This document shows positions 46,655-58,340 of a stretch of DNA of 64,000 bases, piece after piece. The stretch lies in assembly GCF_050003625.1 (NCBI RefSeq), contig NC_134398.1, forward strand, positions 203,106,583 to 203,170,582. Direction: 5' to 3'. Both the position numbers and the translations under genes were made by a program. The notes beneath the pieces were generated by a model. It did not search any database, was not told where the DNA came from, and saw only the letters and a list, made by a program, of their open reading frames with translations. Origin of the DNA: Haematobia irritans. Its lineage: Eukaryota > Arthropoda > Insecta > Diptera > Muscidae. Position 1 is the stretch's first letter; each line of letters opens with the position of its first letter.

Positions 46655-48500
46655 TCTTTTATAAAAATTTTATTTCTAGAGAAAATTTCGTCAAAATTTT
46701 ATTTCTAAAGAAAATTTAGTCAAAATTTTATTTCCATAGAAAATTTTGTTAAGATTTTATTTCTAAAAAATTGTAACAAAATTTTCTATAGAAATGAAAT
46801 TATTTATTTATTTATTTATTTACAATAAATAAATAAATAATTTTATTTCTATAGAAAATTTTGTACAATAAATATATAAATAAGTTTATTTCTATAGAAA
46901 ATTTTGTCACAATTTTTTTTTCATAGAAAATTTTGTTAAGCTTTTATTTCCATAAAAAATTTTGTAAAGATTTTATTTCAAAAGAAAATTTTCAAAATTG
47001 TATTGCTGTAGAAAATTTTATCAAAATTTTATTTCTATAGAAAATTTTTTTCCATAGAAAATTTTGTAAAGATTTTATTTCTAAAGAAAATTTTCAAAAT
47101 TTTATTTCTATAGAAAATTTTGTCAACATTTTATTTCTATAGAAAATTTTGTCAAAATTTTATTTCTATAGAAAATTTCGTCAACATTTTATTTCTATAG
47201 AAACTTTCGTTAAAGTTTTACTTCTTTAGAAAATTTTGTGAACATTTTATTTCTACAGAAAATTTTGTCAAAATTTTATATCTACAGAAAATTTTGCCAA
47301 ATTTTATTTTTGTAGAAAATGTCGTCAAAGTTTTATTTCAATAGAAAATTTTGTCACAATTTTATTTCTATAGAAAATGTTGTTAAGTTTTTATTTCTAT
47401 AAAAAATTTTGTAATAAAATTTTCCATTTCCATAGAAAATTTTGTTAAGATTTTATTTCTAAAGAAAATTTTGTTAAAATTTTATTGCTACAGAAGATTT
47501 TGTCAACTTTTTTTTCTATAGGAAATTTTATCCAAAATTTCGTCAAGCTGTTATTTCTATAAACATTTTTGTTAAAATTTTATTTTATATAACATTTTAT
47601 CAAAAATTTTTTCCCACAAAAAATTTTGTCAAAATTTTATTTCTATAGAAGATTTTGTCAAAATTTTATTTCTGTATAAAATTTGTTAACATTTTATTTT
47701 TCTTGAAATTTTTGTCAAAATTTTGCCAAATTTTATTTCTGTAGAAAATTTCGTCAAAATTGTATTTCAATAGAAAATTTTGTCGCAATTTTATTTCCGT
47801 AGAAAAATTTTTAAAATTTTATTTTTCTTGAAATGTTTGTCAAAATTTGATTTCTGTAGAAAATTTTGAAAAATTTGTTTTCTATAGAAAATTTGTTAAA
47901 ATTTTATTTTTCTTGAAATTTTGGTCAAAATTTTATTTCTATAGAAAATTTTGTCTAAATTTTATTTCTATAGAAAATTTTGTCTAAATTTTATTTCTTA
48001 CGAAAATTTGGTTAAGATTTTATTTCTATAATAAATTGTGTCAAAATTTTATTTCTATAGAAAATTTTGCCATACTTTTATTTCTATAGAAAATTTTGTC
48101 AACATTTTATTGCAAATGAAAATTTTGTCAACATTTTTTTTTCTATAGAAAATTTAGTCAAAATTTTATTTCTATAGAAAATTTTGTCAAAATTTTATGT
48201 GTATCGAAAATTTCGTCAAACTTTTATTTGTATCGAAAATTTCGTCAATTTTTTTTTTCTATAGAAAATTTTTTCAAATTTTTTTCCTATATAAATTTTT
48301 ATCAAAGTTTTATTTATAACGAAAATGTTATCAAAATTTAATTTCTCTGGAAAATTATGTCAAAATTTTTTCAAAATTTTATTTCTCTTGAAAATTTGGT
48401 CAAAAGTTTTGATTCTATGGAAAATTTTGTAAATTTTGTTTCTATAGAAAATTTTGTAAAAATTTTATTTCTCTACAATATTTTGTCAAAATTTAATTTT
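46655..48500 (+). repeat. 29-bp satellite, mostly plus orientation
   Basis: Plus-oriented array with a short minus-oriented start to about 46800. A palindrome at 46771-46867 centres on ATTT repeats. The array ends where a DINE-1-like element has inserted. Confidence 0.83.
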
Positions 48501-51189
48501 TATACTCTGCGCCACATTGTGGAACAGGGTATTATAAGTTAGTGCATATGTTTGCAACACCCAGAAGGAGACGAGATAGACACATGGTGTCTTTGGCAAA
48601 AATACTCAGGGTGGGCTCCTGAGTCGATATTGCCATGTCCGTCTGTCCGTGAACACATTTTTGTAATCAAAGTCTGGGTGCAGTTTTAGCCCAATCGACT
48701 TCAAATTTGTCACAAGTATGTGTTTTGGCTCGGAATAGAACCCTATTGATTTTGGAAGAAATCAGTTCAGATTTAGATATAGCTCACATATATATATTTC
48801 GCCCGATATGGACTTATATGGCCCCAGAAGCCAGAGTTTTACCCCAATTTGGTTGAAATTTTGCACAGGGAGTAGAATTAGCATTGTAGCTATGCGTGCC
48901 AAATTTGGTTGAAATCGGTTCAGATTTAGATATTGCTCCCATATATATGTTTTTCTGATTTCGACAAAAATTGTCAAAATACCAACATTTTCCTTGTAAA
49001 ATCGCCACTGCTTAGTCGAAAAGTTGTAAAAATGACTCTAATTTTCCTAAACTTCTAATACATATATATCGAGCGATAAATCATAAACAAACATTTGAGA
49101 AGTTTCCTTAAAATTGCTTCAGATTTAAATGTTTCCCATATCTATACCCTTCACCACTACTGTGGTACAGGGTATAATAAGTTTGTGCATTTGTATGTAA
49201 CGCCAAGAAATAATTGTCATAGAACCATCTTTTGGTATACCGATCGGCTTAGAATTAAATTCTGAGTCGATTTAGCGATGTCCGTCTGTCTGTCCGTCCG
49301 TCCGTCTGTCTATATATGTAATTTTGTGCACAAAGTGCAGGTCGCAGTTTAAGTCCGATCGTCCTCAAATTTGACATAACGACTTTTTTCGGGTAGAAGA
49401 CAATCGCTATTGATTTTTGAAAAAATCGGTTCAGATTTAGCTATAGCTGGCATATATAGTTATCACCGATTTGATCATAATTCACGTATTTATGAACCGA
49501 CGTTCTTCAAATTTTGTACATCTGAATGTTTTGTCAGTCCCGTAAAAACTGTCAAATATCAGCCAAATCGGTTCAGATTTATATATAGCTCCCATATATA
49601 TCTTTCGTCCGATTTGGACTTATATGGCCCCAAAAGCGAGAGTTTTGCCCTGATTTGCTTCAAATTTTGCACAACGAGTGCGTTTAATAGTATTGTTAAT
49701 TGTGCCAAATTTAATTGAAATCGGTTCAGATTTAGATATAGCTCCCCTATATATCTTTCGTCCGATTTTGACTTATATGGCTTAAAAAGCCAGAGTTTTG
49801 CCCTGATTTGATTAAAATTTTGTACAAGGAGTACGTTTAATAGTATCGTTAATTGTGCCAAATTTTGTTGAAATCGGTTCAGATTTAGATATAGCTCCCA
49901 TATATATCTTTCGACCGATTTGGACTTATATGGCCCCAAAAGCCAGAGTTTTACCCTGATTTGCTTCAAATTTTGCACAACAAGTACGTTTAATAGTATC
50001 GGTTCCGATTTAGATATAGCTCCCATATATATCTTTCGTCCGATTTGGATTTGTATGGCCTCAAAAGCCAGAGTTTTGCCCTGAGTTGCTTGAAATTTTG
50101 CACAAGGAGTACGTTTTATAGTATCGTTAATTGTGTAACATTTAGTTGAAGTCGGTTCAGATTTAGATATAGCTCCCATATATATCATTCGCCCGATTTG
50201 GACTAATATGCCCACAGAGGCAAAAGTGCTAAGCTGATTTACGTGAAATTTTGCAGAGAGAGTAGAATTGAACTTAAAACTTTGCACAGGCAGTAGAATT
50301 AAGGTTCTGCATATGCGTGTTTATTTTGGTTGAAATCAGTTCAGATTTTGATATAGCTCCCATATATATCTTTCGCCCGATTTTCTGTCATATGACCGCA
50401 GAGGTCAAAGTTGTTATCCGATTTACGTGAAATTTTGCACAGGGAGTAGATTCAACATAGTAACTGTGCATGTGAAATTTGATTGCAATCGGTTCAGATT
50501 TCGATATAGATTCCATATATATGTTTTTCCTATTTAGGCAAAACTGGCCGAAATACCTACATTTTCCTTATCAAATCGCCACTGCTAAGTCGAAAACTTA
50601 TCAAAATGACTCACATTTTCCTATTACTCTATTACACATCTATCTACCGATAAATCATAAATACACTTTTGCGAAGTTGCCTCAAAATTGGTTCATATTT
50701 AAATGTTTCCTATATTTTTTTATTAACATTGTGTTCCACCTCAGCGCATTAGCCGACTTAAATGTAAAATCTATAAGTATTTCAGAACTCTGTACAGATC
50801 TGCCCAGATATACAGAATATATGTGTATGGATTCATATAGCATCCAACACATTGGACGGATTGATATGGTATCGAAAATGTGGACTTACAAAGTGGTGAA
50901 GGATATAATATAGTCGGCCCCGCCCGACTTTAGACTTTTGTTTTACTAACATTGTGTTCTACCCTAGTGCATTAGCCGACTTACATTTTGAGTCTATAGA
51001 TTTTGTAGAAGTCTACTAAATTCTGTCCAGATCGAGTGATATTTAAATGTATGTATTTGGGACAAACCTTTATATAGCCCCCAACACATTTGACGGATGT
51101 GATATGGTATCGAAAATTTAGATCTACAAAGTGGTGCAGGGTATAATATAGTCGGCCCCGCCCGACTTTAGACTTTCCTTACTTGTTTT
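48500..51189 (-). mobile_element. DINE-1/mini-me-like element, outer copy
   Basis: The outer copy occupies 48500-49141 and 50940-51189, split by an inner copy. It has TATACTCTGCGCCAC at one end, a GTCYGTCY tract near 48635, and at the other end AGTCGGCCCCGCCCGACT, able to form a 6-bp stem, then TTTCCTTACTTGTTTT. A (GTCY)n tract beside a conserved core is the known pattern of mini-me elements, now seen as DINE-1-like non-autonomous Helentrons. No coding capacity. Strand is assigned relative to the copy at 52892-54462. Confidence 0.7.
49142..50939 (-). mobile_element. DINE-1/mini-me-like element, inner copy
   Basis: A second copy of the same family inserted into the first. It starts TATACCCTTCACCAC, has (GTCY)n at 49278-49310, and ends with AGTCGGCCCCGCCCGACTTT. 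Its interior contains about six tandem units of ~153 bp marked by GATATAGCTCCCATATATA (49583, 49737, 49889, 50014, 50167, 50351). Open frames in it come from this repeat, whose length is a multiple of three. Confidence 0.72.
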
Positions 51190-51900
51190 AATTAACTTTT
51201 CTAAAAACCGCCAATTTTTCGTAATTTCTACCCTAATATTTCCACATATTTCTGATGACTCCATGTAGCGTGTGTCATTTATAATTCACTTAGATTTACC
51301 GATGACTTGATATTTCCAAAGTGTTTAAAAATTTAACAATGTCCTAAAGCCAATGAATATATTATGGACTTGGATGAATTTTAATGTCAACATCGAACTA
51401 AAGAGCATTTGGTGAATATAAATTAAAAAAAAAAAAAAAAAAAAAACAATTTACTAGACAAATTAAATGACAGGAATTTGACAGGGAAAAATCAGTCACA
51501 TATGACTTGTGGTCAAGCGAAAGGATCTAAATTTACAATCTTGCATATGGACAAAATTTTTTGTCCAAATTCTTTAAAAAACAATATTAAATATATAGTG
51601 TTTTTTTAACAGAACCAACTCCATTTAACAAAATCTGTTTTTCATACAATTCTTGGAAGGAATCCTTGGAAATTAGTTTTTTTTTGGCTTCCCAGATTGA
51701 TTTTCGAAAGCACTGACCTTTAATTGGATATTTTGCCAGTACCATCACCAAATATCGTTCAGCAAACAGCTACTACAGCTACATCCCATCGAATCATCTT
51801 CATTTTGCCAATTCAATGGCATATTTCCTGGAAAAATTGAAAAGCAAAATCTATGCTTATGCAAAATTTTGCAATTTTATTTACATGAAATTAAATGAAT
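51190..51900. other. unique intergenic sequence
   Basis: No gene or known repeat recognised; a 21-base A run at 51425-51446 is the only feature. Confidence 0.4.
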
Positions 51901-51907
51901 AAACAAA

Positions 51908-51933
51908 TGGATGGATGGATGGATGGATGGATG

Positions 51934-51993
<60 letters not shown>

Positions 51994-51994
51994 G
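51908..51994. repeat. compound microsatellite (TGGA)n(CAGA)n
   Basis: About seven TGGA units pass directly into about fourteen CAGA units. CAGA tracts are also part of the DINE-1-like elements nearby, so this may have grown from one. Confidence 0.95.
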
Positions 51995-52128
51995 TGCCAA
52001 GAGACAATTATTAACGGACGGACAGGTGAGTAGACTGATAAATTCCCTCGCAGACATTAATTTCCCCTATATATAGAGATGTCGTTGGATAATTTAGAAA
52101 TTCCTACAAAAGGGGGGATTCCCCTATT

Positions 52129-52364
52129 ACACTACACACAAAGAAAATTTCATTAAAATTGAGCCAACGAAAATTTTTCATTGATACAACGACACATATT
52201 CATTAAGACAATAAAAAATGTTCTTTAATAGTACGAAACGTTTCGTTGACTAACAGAAAATTCGTTATAATAACGAAAAATTTCGTTATATCAATGAATT
52301 TGTTTCATTGGCTCAATTTTAATGACACATTTCATTAATATAACGAAACTTTTTCTACCAGTGT
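52129..52364. mobile_element. foldback MITE-like element
   Basis: A segment TCATTAAAATTGAGCCAA near the left end recurs inverted near the right end, each followed inward by TTCATTGAT and AACGA motifs. Outer ends are ACAC and GTGT. The left arm has lost some bases compared with the right (TAGAAAAAGTTTCGTTATA). No target duplication was clear. Sequence 52365-52826 is unassigned. Confidence 0.5.
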
Positions 52365-52891
52365 ATATTGGATGTGGAATGTCTATTAAGTGTAGTTTAT
52401 ATTCTCGTGGGATTGGTACGATGTTTACAATTCTCCACATGCAGTCTTAAGTCCTCTAGACTGTGATTTGACTAGCGAATTTTCAGATAGCCATCTTGGA
52501 ACGTGACGAAATTCCTCTAAGAATTTCTGCGTACATTACTTGGGAATCGTAACGATCCATCAGACAATCGGTAGGAAAACGAAGACACGAACCATCGGAC
52601 AACCACAATACATGCGAACCACAAACCATTGATTTATTCAAAGAACCGCATGACGACTATTTTCAACTACAACATGATTTTCATTGTCATTGTGTCATAG
52701 TGACACAGGTGGAGCTAATTCTCAATTGGTCCATGGGCTATTGTTGATATTTTCTAACCAAAGTGAGATTTGAAAAGGAAACCTGGGGAGACTTTGGAAA
52801 TCGCAGAATCTTTTATCTTGGAGCTAAAGGGTGATACGGTCAAAATTTGGTCAATATAAACTTGACGTATTTCTTTCAATTTTGCATTTAA

Positions 52892-54462
52892 ACAAGTATA
52901 TACAGCACTAAGTTCGGCCGGGCCGAATCTTAAATACCCACCACCATGAACCAAATATTGGGGTTTCCTTTGAAATTTCAGGAGGGCTTGAGGACTTGAG
53001 GATATTCCCGAAGATAAATTTAAAGATTTCACCTATGAGGACTATATCAGATTCTGGATTTATAAGAACCATTTTTGTTTGAGTTTTAAAGGAATCATTA
53101 ACATCTCTTGTAAGTGTGCAAGAAAATTATAAAATAAAGTCTTGATTTGAAATCTTAAATCTGTAGAAGTAAAATCTGGAAATTTTACATTGAGTTTCAA
53201 GCAATTTTCATGATCAGTGCGCCTTCTACACCCTCAAGAAGTGAAGTCGGTCTATATGGAGGCATTACCATATGGATCCATAAAAACTTAATCCGATACA
53301 CGTTTTTGTGAGCCTAAAATACCAGAATATTTACAATTTCAGGCAAATCAGATAAAAACTACGGTTTCTAGAAACCCAAGAAGTTAAAACGGGAGATCGT
53401 TCTTATGGGGGCTATACTAAAATATGGACCGATACTCACCGTTTTCGGCACACCTCTTTATGACCCGAAAATACCTCTAGATTTCCAATTTCAGGCAAAT
53501 AGGATAAAAACTTCGGATTCTAGAAGCCCAAGAAATAAAATCTTGAAACCGGTCTATATGGGGGCTATACCAAAATATCGATCGATACTCACCATTTTCG
53601 GCAAACCTCTTTATGGTCCTAAAATACCTCTAAATTTCCAATTTCAGACAAATTGGATAAAAACTACGGTTTCTATAAGCCCAAGACTCCAAATCGGTAG
53701 GTCGTTTTATATGGGGACCATACAAAAACATGGACCGATACTCACAATTTTTGGCACACGTATTTGTAGTCCTACAATACCTCTAGATTTCCAATTTCAG
53801 GTAAATTGAATAAAAACTTCGGTTTCTATAAGCCCAAGAAGTAAAATCGGGAGATCGGTCTATATGGGGGCTATACCAAAATATGGATCGATACTCACAA
53901 TTTTTGGCACACGCATTTGTGGTCCTACAATACCTCTAGATTTCCAATTTCAGGTAAATTGAATAAAAACTTCGGTTCTATAAGACCAAGAAGTAAAATC
54001 GGGAGATCGGTCTATATGGGGGCTATACCAAAACATGGACCGATAATCACCATTTTTGGCACACCTCTTTATGGTCATAAAATACCACTAGGTTTGAAAT
54101 TTCAGGCAAATTGGATAAAAACTACGATTTCTATAAGCCCAAGACCCCAAATCGGGAGGTCGGTTTATATGGGGACTATATCAAAACCTGGACCGATATA
54201 GCCCATCTTCGAACTTGACTTGCCTGCAGACAAAAGACGAGTTTGTGCAAAATTTCAGTACGATTGCTTCATTATTGAAGACTGTAGCGTGATTACAACA
54301 GACAGACAGACAGACAGACGGACATCGTTATATCGTCTTAGAATTTCTCCCTGATCAAGAATATATATACATTATATAGTCGGAAATCGATATTTCGATG
54401 TGTTACAAACGGAATGACAAACGTATTATACACCCGTCACCATTCTATGGTGGTGGGTATAA
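52892..54462 (+). mobile_element. DINE-1/mini-me-like element with six 153-bp repeats
   Basis: It begins AAGTATATACAGCAC with the GC-rich stem GTTCGGCCGGGCCGAAT, and ends with a CAGACAGACGGACAT tract, the core CCTGATCAAGAATATATATA and TGGTGGTGGGTATAAAAA. That core is the one conserved in dipteran mini-me/DINE-1-like elements. Inside are tandem 153-bp units, with CAATTTCAGG markers at 53332, 53485, 53638, 53791, 53944 and 54097. It lies within the 5' noncoding region of a Tc1 element. Confidence 0.75.
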
Positions 54463-54547
54463 AAACCTGAACACCCCTCATTTTGAAGGTGTGTGTGTAG
54501 AATGTTGCTCCTATTTTGATTTTGGAATTCACTCTTCAGTTGTCAAA

Positions 54548-55145
54548 ATGCCGTCCAAGCAAGAAGAGCAGCGTATCAAAATTTTGCTCGCGCATCGCGA
54601 AAATCCGAGCTACTCGCACGCAAAGACGACAAAGAGAGTTGCCGATAGTTTCAAGCGAAACCCTAACCTCTCTCTCCGAGATGTCGCAAATATGCTGGGT
54701 GTATCGTCTACAACCGTGCATCGAGCCAAAAAACAAGCCGGACTATCGACTTACAAGAAGGTAGTGACTCCAAATCGCAATGATAAACAAAATACGACGG
54801 CCAAAGCGCGATCCCGGAGGCTGTACACGACGATGCTGACGAAGATTGACTGCGTGGTAATGGACGACGAAACCTACGTCAAAGCCGTATGCCGCCAACA
54901 ACGTGCAGGTGGTTCCCAAGGACAAGAACCCTCCCAACACGCCAGAGCTCCACCCAATTGAGAAATACTGGGCTATTGCCAAGCGGAACCTAAAGAAGAC
55001 CAAAAAAACTGTTAAGGACGAGCAGCAGTTCAAGGCAAACTGGCTTTCTGCGGCGAAGAAGGTGGACAAGGTGGCTGTATAAAATCTGATGGCAGGTGTC
55101 AAGCGTGAGGCCCGGCAATGCGGATTTGGAAAAGCGAAAGCCTAA
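54548..55145 (+). pseudogene. broken Tc1-type transposase
   Basis: It starts MPSKQEEQRIKILLAHRENP. The first helix-turn-helix is partly deleted (after about 54622), then a second HTH (LSLRDVANMLGVSSTTVHRA) and the first catalytic Asp region (CVVMDDETYVKA) follow. A large deletion after about 54888 joins this out of frame to the end of the catalytic domain (NTPELHPIEKYWAIAKRNLK, with the third catalytic residue Glu). An in-frame stop follows near 55078, and TAA at 55143-55145 is the original end. It cannot be active. Confidence 0.85.
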
Positions 55146-55274
55146 CTGAATATTTTTCCTGAATTTTATACTAATTGAACTTGAAAAAGAAATTTAATTT
55201 GATTTTTTAAATAAACGATTTCACCGATTTACACGCGTTTTCCCTTGACCAAATTTTGACCGTATCACCCTTTA

Positions 55275-55467
55275 ATGCTGGTGACCTTTCTGAGGGTTTC
55301 AAAGCTTCTCTAAGTGCTAATGTGGAACGCCGTTCGGACTCGGCTATGAAAAGGAGGTCTCTTGTCATTGAGCCTAACATGGAATCGGGCAGCACTCAGT
55401 GATTGAATACTCTAATAGTCTAAGTGAGCCTGATACATCGGGCTGCCACCTAATCTAACCTAACCTC
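55275..55467 (+). mobile_element. SINE fragment (3' part)
   Basis: The 3' half of the tRNA-derived SINE: AATGCTGGTGACCTTTCTGA, GAACGCCGTTCGGACTCGG and GGGCTGCCACCTAATC with the AACCT tail. It begins exactly at the TA flanking the Tc1 element. The 5' half is not on the other side of that element. Confidence 0.8.
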
Positions 55468-55955
55468 ACCATCTTCACATTATCAACTAAGTCGTCGACC
55501 ATCCACGAAGCGAATTCTTCATCAACTACCAATCACCGACGAATGCACAAATTACAGATCGTACAAAAATCGACAAAGTTCTTATTAATCGCCGTTTAGT
55601 TGATGATTGATAAGAATTATGGGCAATGTGCGAGATAAACCGACCGATACCATTTAACTGCTGAAGACCTCATAATCTCAGGATCAACTATCTATCAATC
55701 AACGAAGATAGCGAGATTTTTGGTTCAAGAAATGAAGATTTAATCAACGAGCTGAGGTTGGCATTATCCACCGATCATGCGTAAGGTAACCATCAAATAG
55801 GAGAACTCGCCATCTTTACATTACCAATGAGACCGTCAACCATCTACGAACCGAATTCGTCATCAACTGCCAATATCCGACGAATTCACCAATTACCTAT
55901 TGCATACAAAGCGATCATCAACTAAACGAAGTTCCTATCAATCGCCGGTTATTTG
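55468..55955. repeat. ~340-bp direct repeat of unknown family
   Basis: Positions 55471-55610 (CATCTTCACATTATCAACTA, GACGAATGCACAAATTAC) are repeated in diverged form at 55811-55950. The copies are rich in ATCAAC and GAC words. Not satellite, not SINE; possibly an old transposon or larger tandem repeat. Confidence 0.55.
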
Positions 55956-56205
55956 CACGCAGAGAAGGAATATGATCACCTCAAACATGTTTTAAGAGCA
56001 AAATGTTATTTTTGTATGGTGACCATGTAACATGTTTGTCACTAAAATGTTATTTTCTCGTCAAATATAACCTGCTTGCCGAAATCAGATACATGATTTC
56101 CGAGAAAATAACATGGTTGCGAAAACCATGTTACATGGTCACCACCCAAAAATAACATTTTGCTCTCAAAACATGTTTGAGGTGATCATATTCCTTCTCT
56201 GCGTG
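55956..56205. mobile_element. foldback MITE, 250 bp, CACGCAGAGAA ends
   Basis: Two ~80-bp arms are near-perfect inverted copies (CACGCAGAGAAGGAATATGA onward). Flanking TG on both sides (55954-55955, 56206-56207) is a possible 2-bp target duplication. No coding capacity. Sequence 56208-56458 after it is unassigned. Confidence 0.8.
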
Positions 56206-56470
56206 TGGGAACCGAATTCCTTCCGAGCTATCGATCAGCATTAACTCATTTCAAAAACGATTTCTATTCGAAAGCCATCTCCGATTAGATTCTTACCCAA
56301 TTTAGGAGAGACTTTCCAAGTTTATATGACAAAACCCTGATGAGGGAGATAAACAATTGTGGTCCTATTCCGAAAGGTTTAGGGAGTTCCTACAACGATA
56401 TTTGCCTTAGCTTACAGTATAACCAAAATCTTTTGATCTTCAACAGGGAATCAAATGTCTTATAGACATA

Positions 56471-56795
56471 GGTTAGGTTAGGTAATGTATCAGGCTCACT
56501 TAGACCATTGTGATACCACAGTGGTGAACTTCTCTCTTATCACTGAGTGCTGCCCGATTCCATGTTAAGCTCAATGACAAGGGACCTCCTTTTTATGGCC
56601 GAGTCCGAACGGCGTTCCACATTGCAGTGAAACCACTTAGAGAAGCTTTGAAACCCTCAGAAATGTCACCAGCATTACTGAGGTGGGATAATCCACCGCT
56701 GAAATACTTTTTGGTGTTTGGTCGTAGCAGGAATCGAACCCACGACCTTGTGTATGCAAGGCGGGCATGCTAACCATTCCACCACGGTGGCTCCC
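56471..56795 (-). mobile_element. tRNA-derived SINE with 12-bp target duplication
   Basis: Full-length copy on the minus strand: AACCT tail at the left, B box complement GGAATCGAACC near 56731, and GGGAGCCACCGTGG head at the right. The target duplication CTTATAGACATA is at 56459-56470 and 56796-56807, as expected for LINE-mediated retrotransposition. Confidence 0.92.
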
Positions 56796-56807
56796 CTTAT
56801 AGACATA

Positions 56808-57611
56808 AGACAGATATCATTCATTGGCAGATATATATTTTGGCTCTTCCAAAACTTCATATGAGTCCGAAAAATGATTGGGCAAATTGGATAGCAAGCA
56901 AGTTGAAATTCCTAAAATCCCCCAACAAAACTGTCAACCCTAGTTGAGCTTTCGGAGCCCCTGAGTAATTCAAATAAGAATCTTTTGGCTTTACATACAA
57001 AAGTCATTGTGATGAATGTATGTTGCATGCCACTTCACAATGTAATGCAATTGAGTTGGTGAAAAAAGGCGTTGGTGGTTGGTGGGATTGAATTTTGTTT
57101 ATGTCGCGTGATTTCCTTTTACTTGCTGCTATTTCTGTAATAGCTCATCCATACCACACCTCTAAGCATAGACTACGATGATGATGACGATGACGATATG
57201 GAAGACCCACCAGGAAACCAAAGAAATTTTAAAGGGGTATGAAGACACAAAACACCAAAGTGCCATAATGTCAAATGGCCTATTTGGAATATCAAATATG
57301 AGTTGATGGATCTATCTATCTATCGGGGCTTCGTGTTGCAATCTATGTTGGATTATGCCACAATTGCATATTGAAATTTACCTAATCACAGTCAGGAAGG
57401 ACGGATGGACGGACATCCAGACTTTGGTAATTCAGACAACAAGGTAGACAGATTGGCAGCAGCGTTGTCGGCGTCGGATGTAAATGCGACAAATTACAAT
57501 ATAAAATGAACACAAATATTAAATTGAGTTTTTATTCATAGATGGATACTTGGTGTGAGGGATCAGTGTAAAAATTTGGTAAACTGGATAATTCAAAGCA
57601 ATGGTAATCCA
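56808..57611. other. unique intergenic sequence
   Basis: No gene recognised. A short GATGAC-rich run is at 57176-57198. Confidence 0.4.
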
Positions 57612-58055
57612 AAAACAAGGAACATAGGTTAGGTGGCAGCCCGACGTATCAGGCTCACTTAGACTATTCAGTCCATTGTGATACCACATTGGTGAACTTC
57701 TCTCTTATCACTGAGTGCTGCCCGATTCCATGTTGAGCTCAATGACAACACGCAAAAAAATAATTCTTTCCTCCCAAACGAAATTTTAGACAAACAAAGT
57801 TCGTTTCTCATTTGCTTTTCGCTGTAAGGAAGTGTATTTGGAAGAAAAGTATATACTTTTTGTGATAAACGTTTATTCTTTTCCAGGATGTAAAAACAAT
57901 TTCATAAAAACTAACTCAAAAAAATTTTTTTCTGGCTAATTGCATTTTCCCTCACATCTTTCTCACTTCCACGAAGATTTTTAGTTCTGAGCACCTTTTT
58001 CTGTAATACAAACAATGTAGAAGAAATTATACGATCTTATAAATTTTTAAAATTT

Positions 58056-58142
58056 TTTTACCTTTCGCCTGGACGGAGAATCGAACCGCGGACCATGCAC
58101 TTTGTAAGCCAACACACTAACCACTGAGCTATGTACCTGTTA
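58056..58142 (-). other. tRNA-like pol III promoter unit (minus)
   Basis: Read on the minus strand: A box TAGCTCAGTGGTTAGTGTG and B box GGTTCGATTCTCC at normal tRNA spacing. The T stem pairs imperfectly, so it is more likely a SINE head or tRNA relic than a working tRNA gene. Confidence 0.6.
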
Positions 58143-58247
58143 TGGTCATCAATAGATAAATATCCATATAAGTTATATTTATATAGCATAGCTTGCGGCG
58201 CCCACGAACCGAATAAACAAAGTTTATTTAACAGAAACAAACATTTA

Positions 58248-58340
58248 GTTTGGCACCGTGGAGCAGTGGTTGCTACGTCTGACTCTCATGCCAAGGGTCG
58301 TGGGTTCGATCCCTGCTTCGACCAAAGTTTTTTTTTTTTT
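58248..58340 (+). other. tRNA-like pol III promoter unit (plus) with T-run terminator
   Basis: A box GTGGAGCAGTGGTTGCTACG and B box GGGTTCGATCCCTGC, followed at once by a run of 13 T at about 58326-58338, an efficient pol III terminator. The segment GTCGTGGGTTCGAT and CGACCAAA match the head of the SINE family in this window. Confidence 0.65.

Larger units (their letters stand above)
52827..55272 (+). mobile_element. Tc1/mariner-type element with nested insertion
   Basis: The ends are AAGGGTGATACGGTCAAAAT and its inverse, the match continuing to about 29 bp, with TA on both sides (52825-52826, 55273-55274). A DINE-1-like element (52892-54462) is inserted in the 5' noncoding part, and the transposase is internally deleted. 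The right flank is the interior of a SINE but the left flank is not. Confidence 0.85.

Noticed and set aside
49559..50287. 242-codon minus-strand open frame with repeated GAISKSEP and LYLNLNRF motifs
   Set aside because: Lies in the DINE-1-like inner copy and comes from its ~153-bp units; read antisense to (GTCY)n side without any domain.
53405..54201. Two long open frames with a repeating 51-residue unit
   Set aside because: Produced by the 153-bp internal repeat of a DINE-1-like element; no sign of a coding gene.
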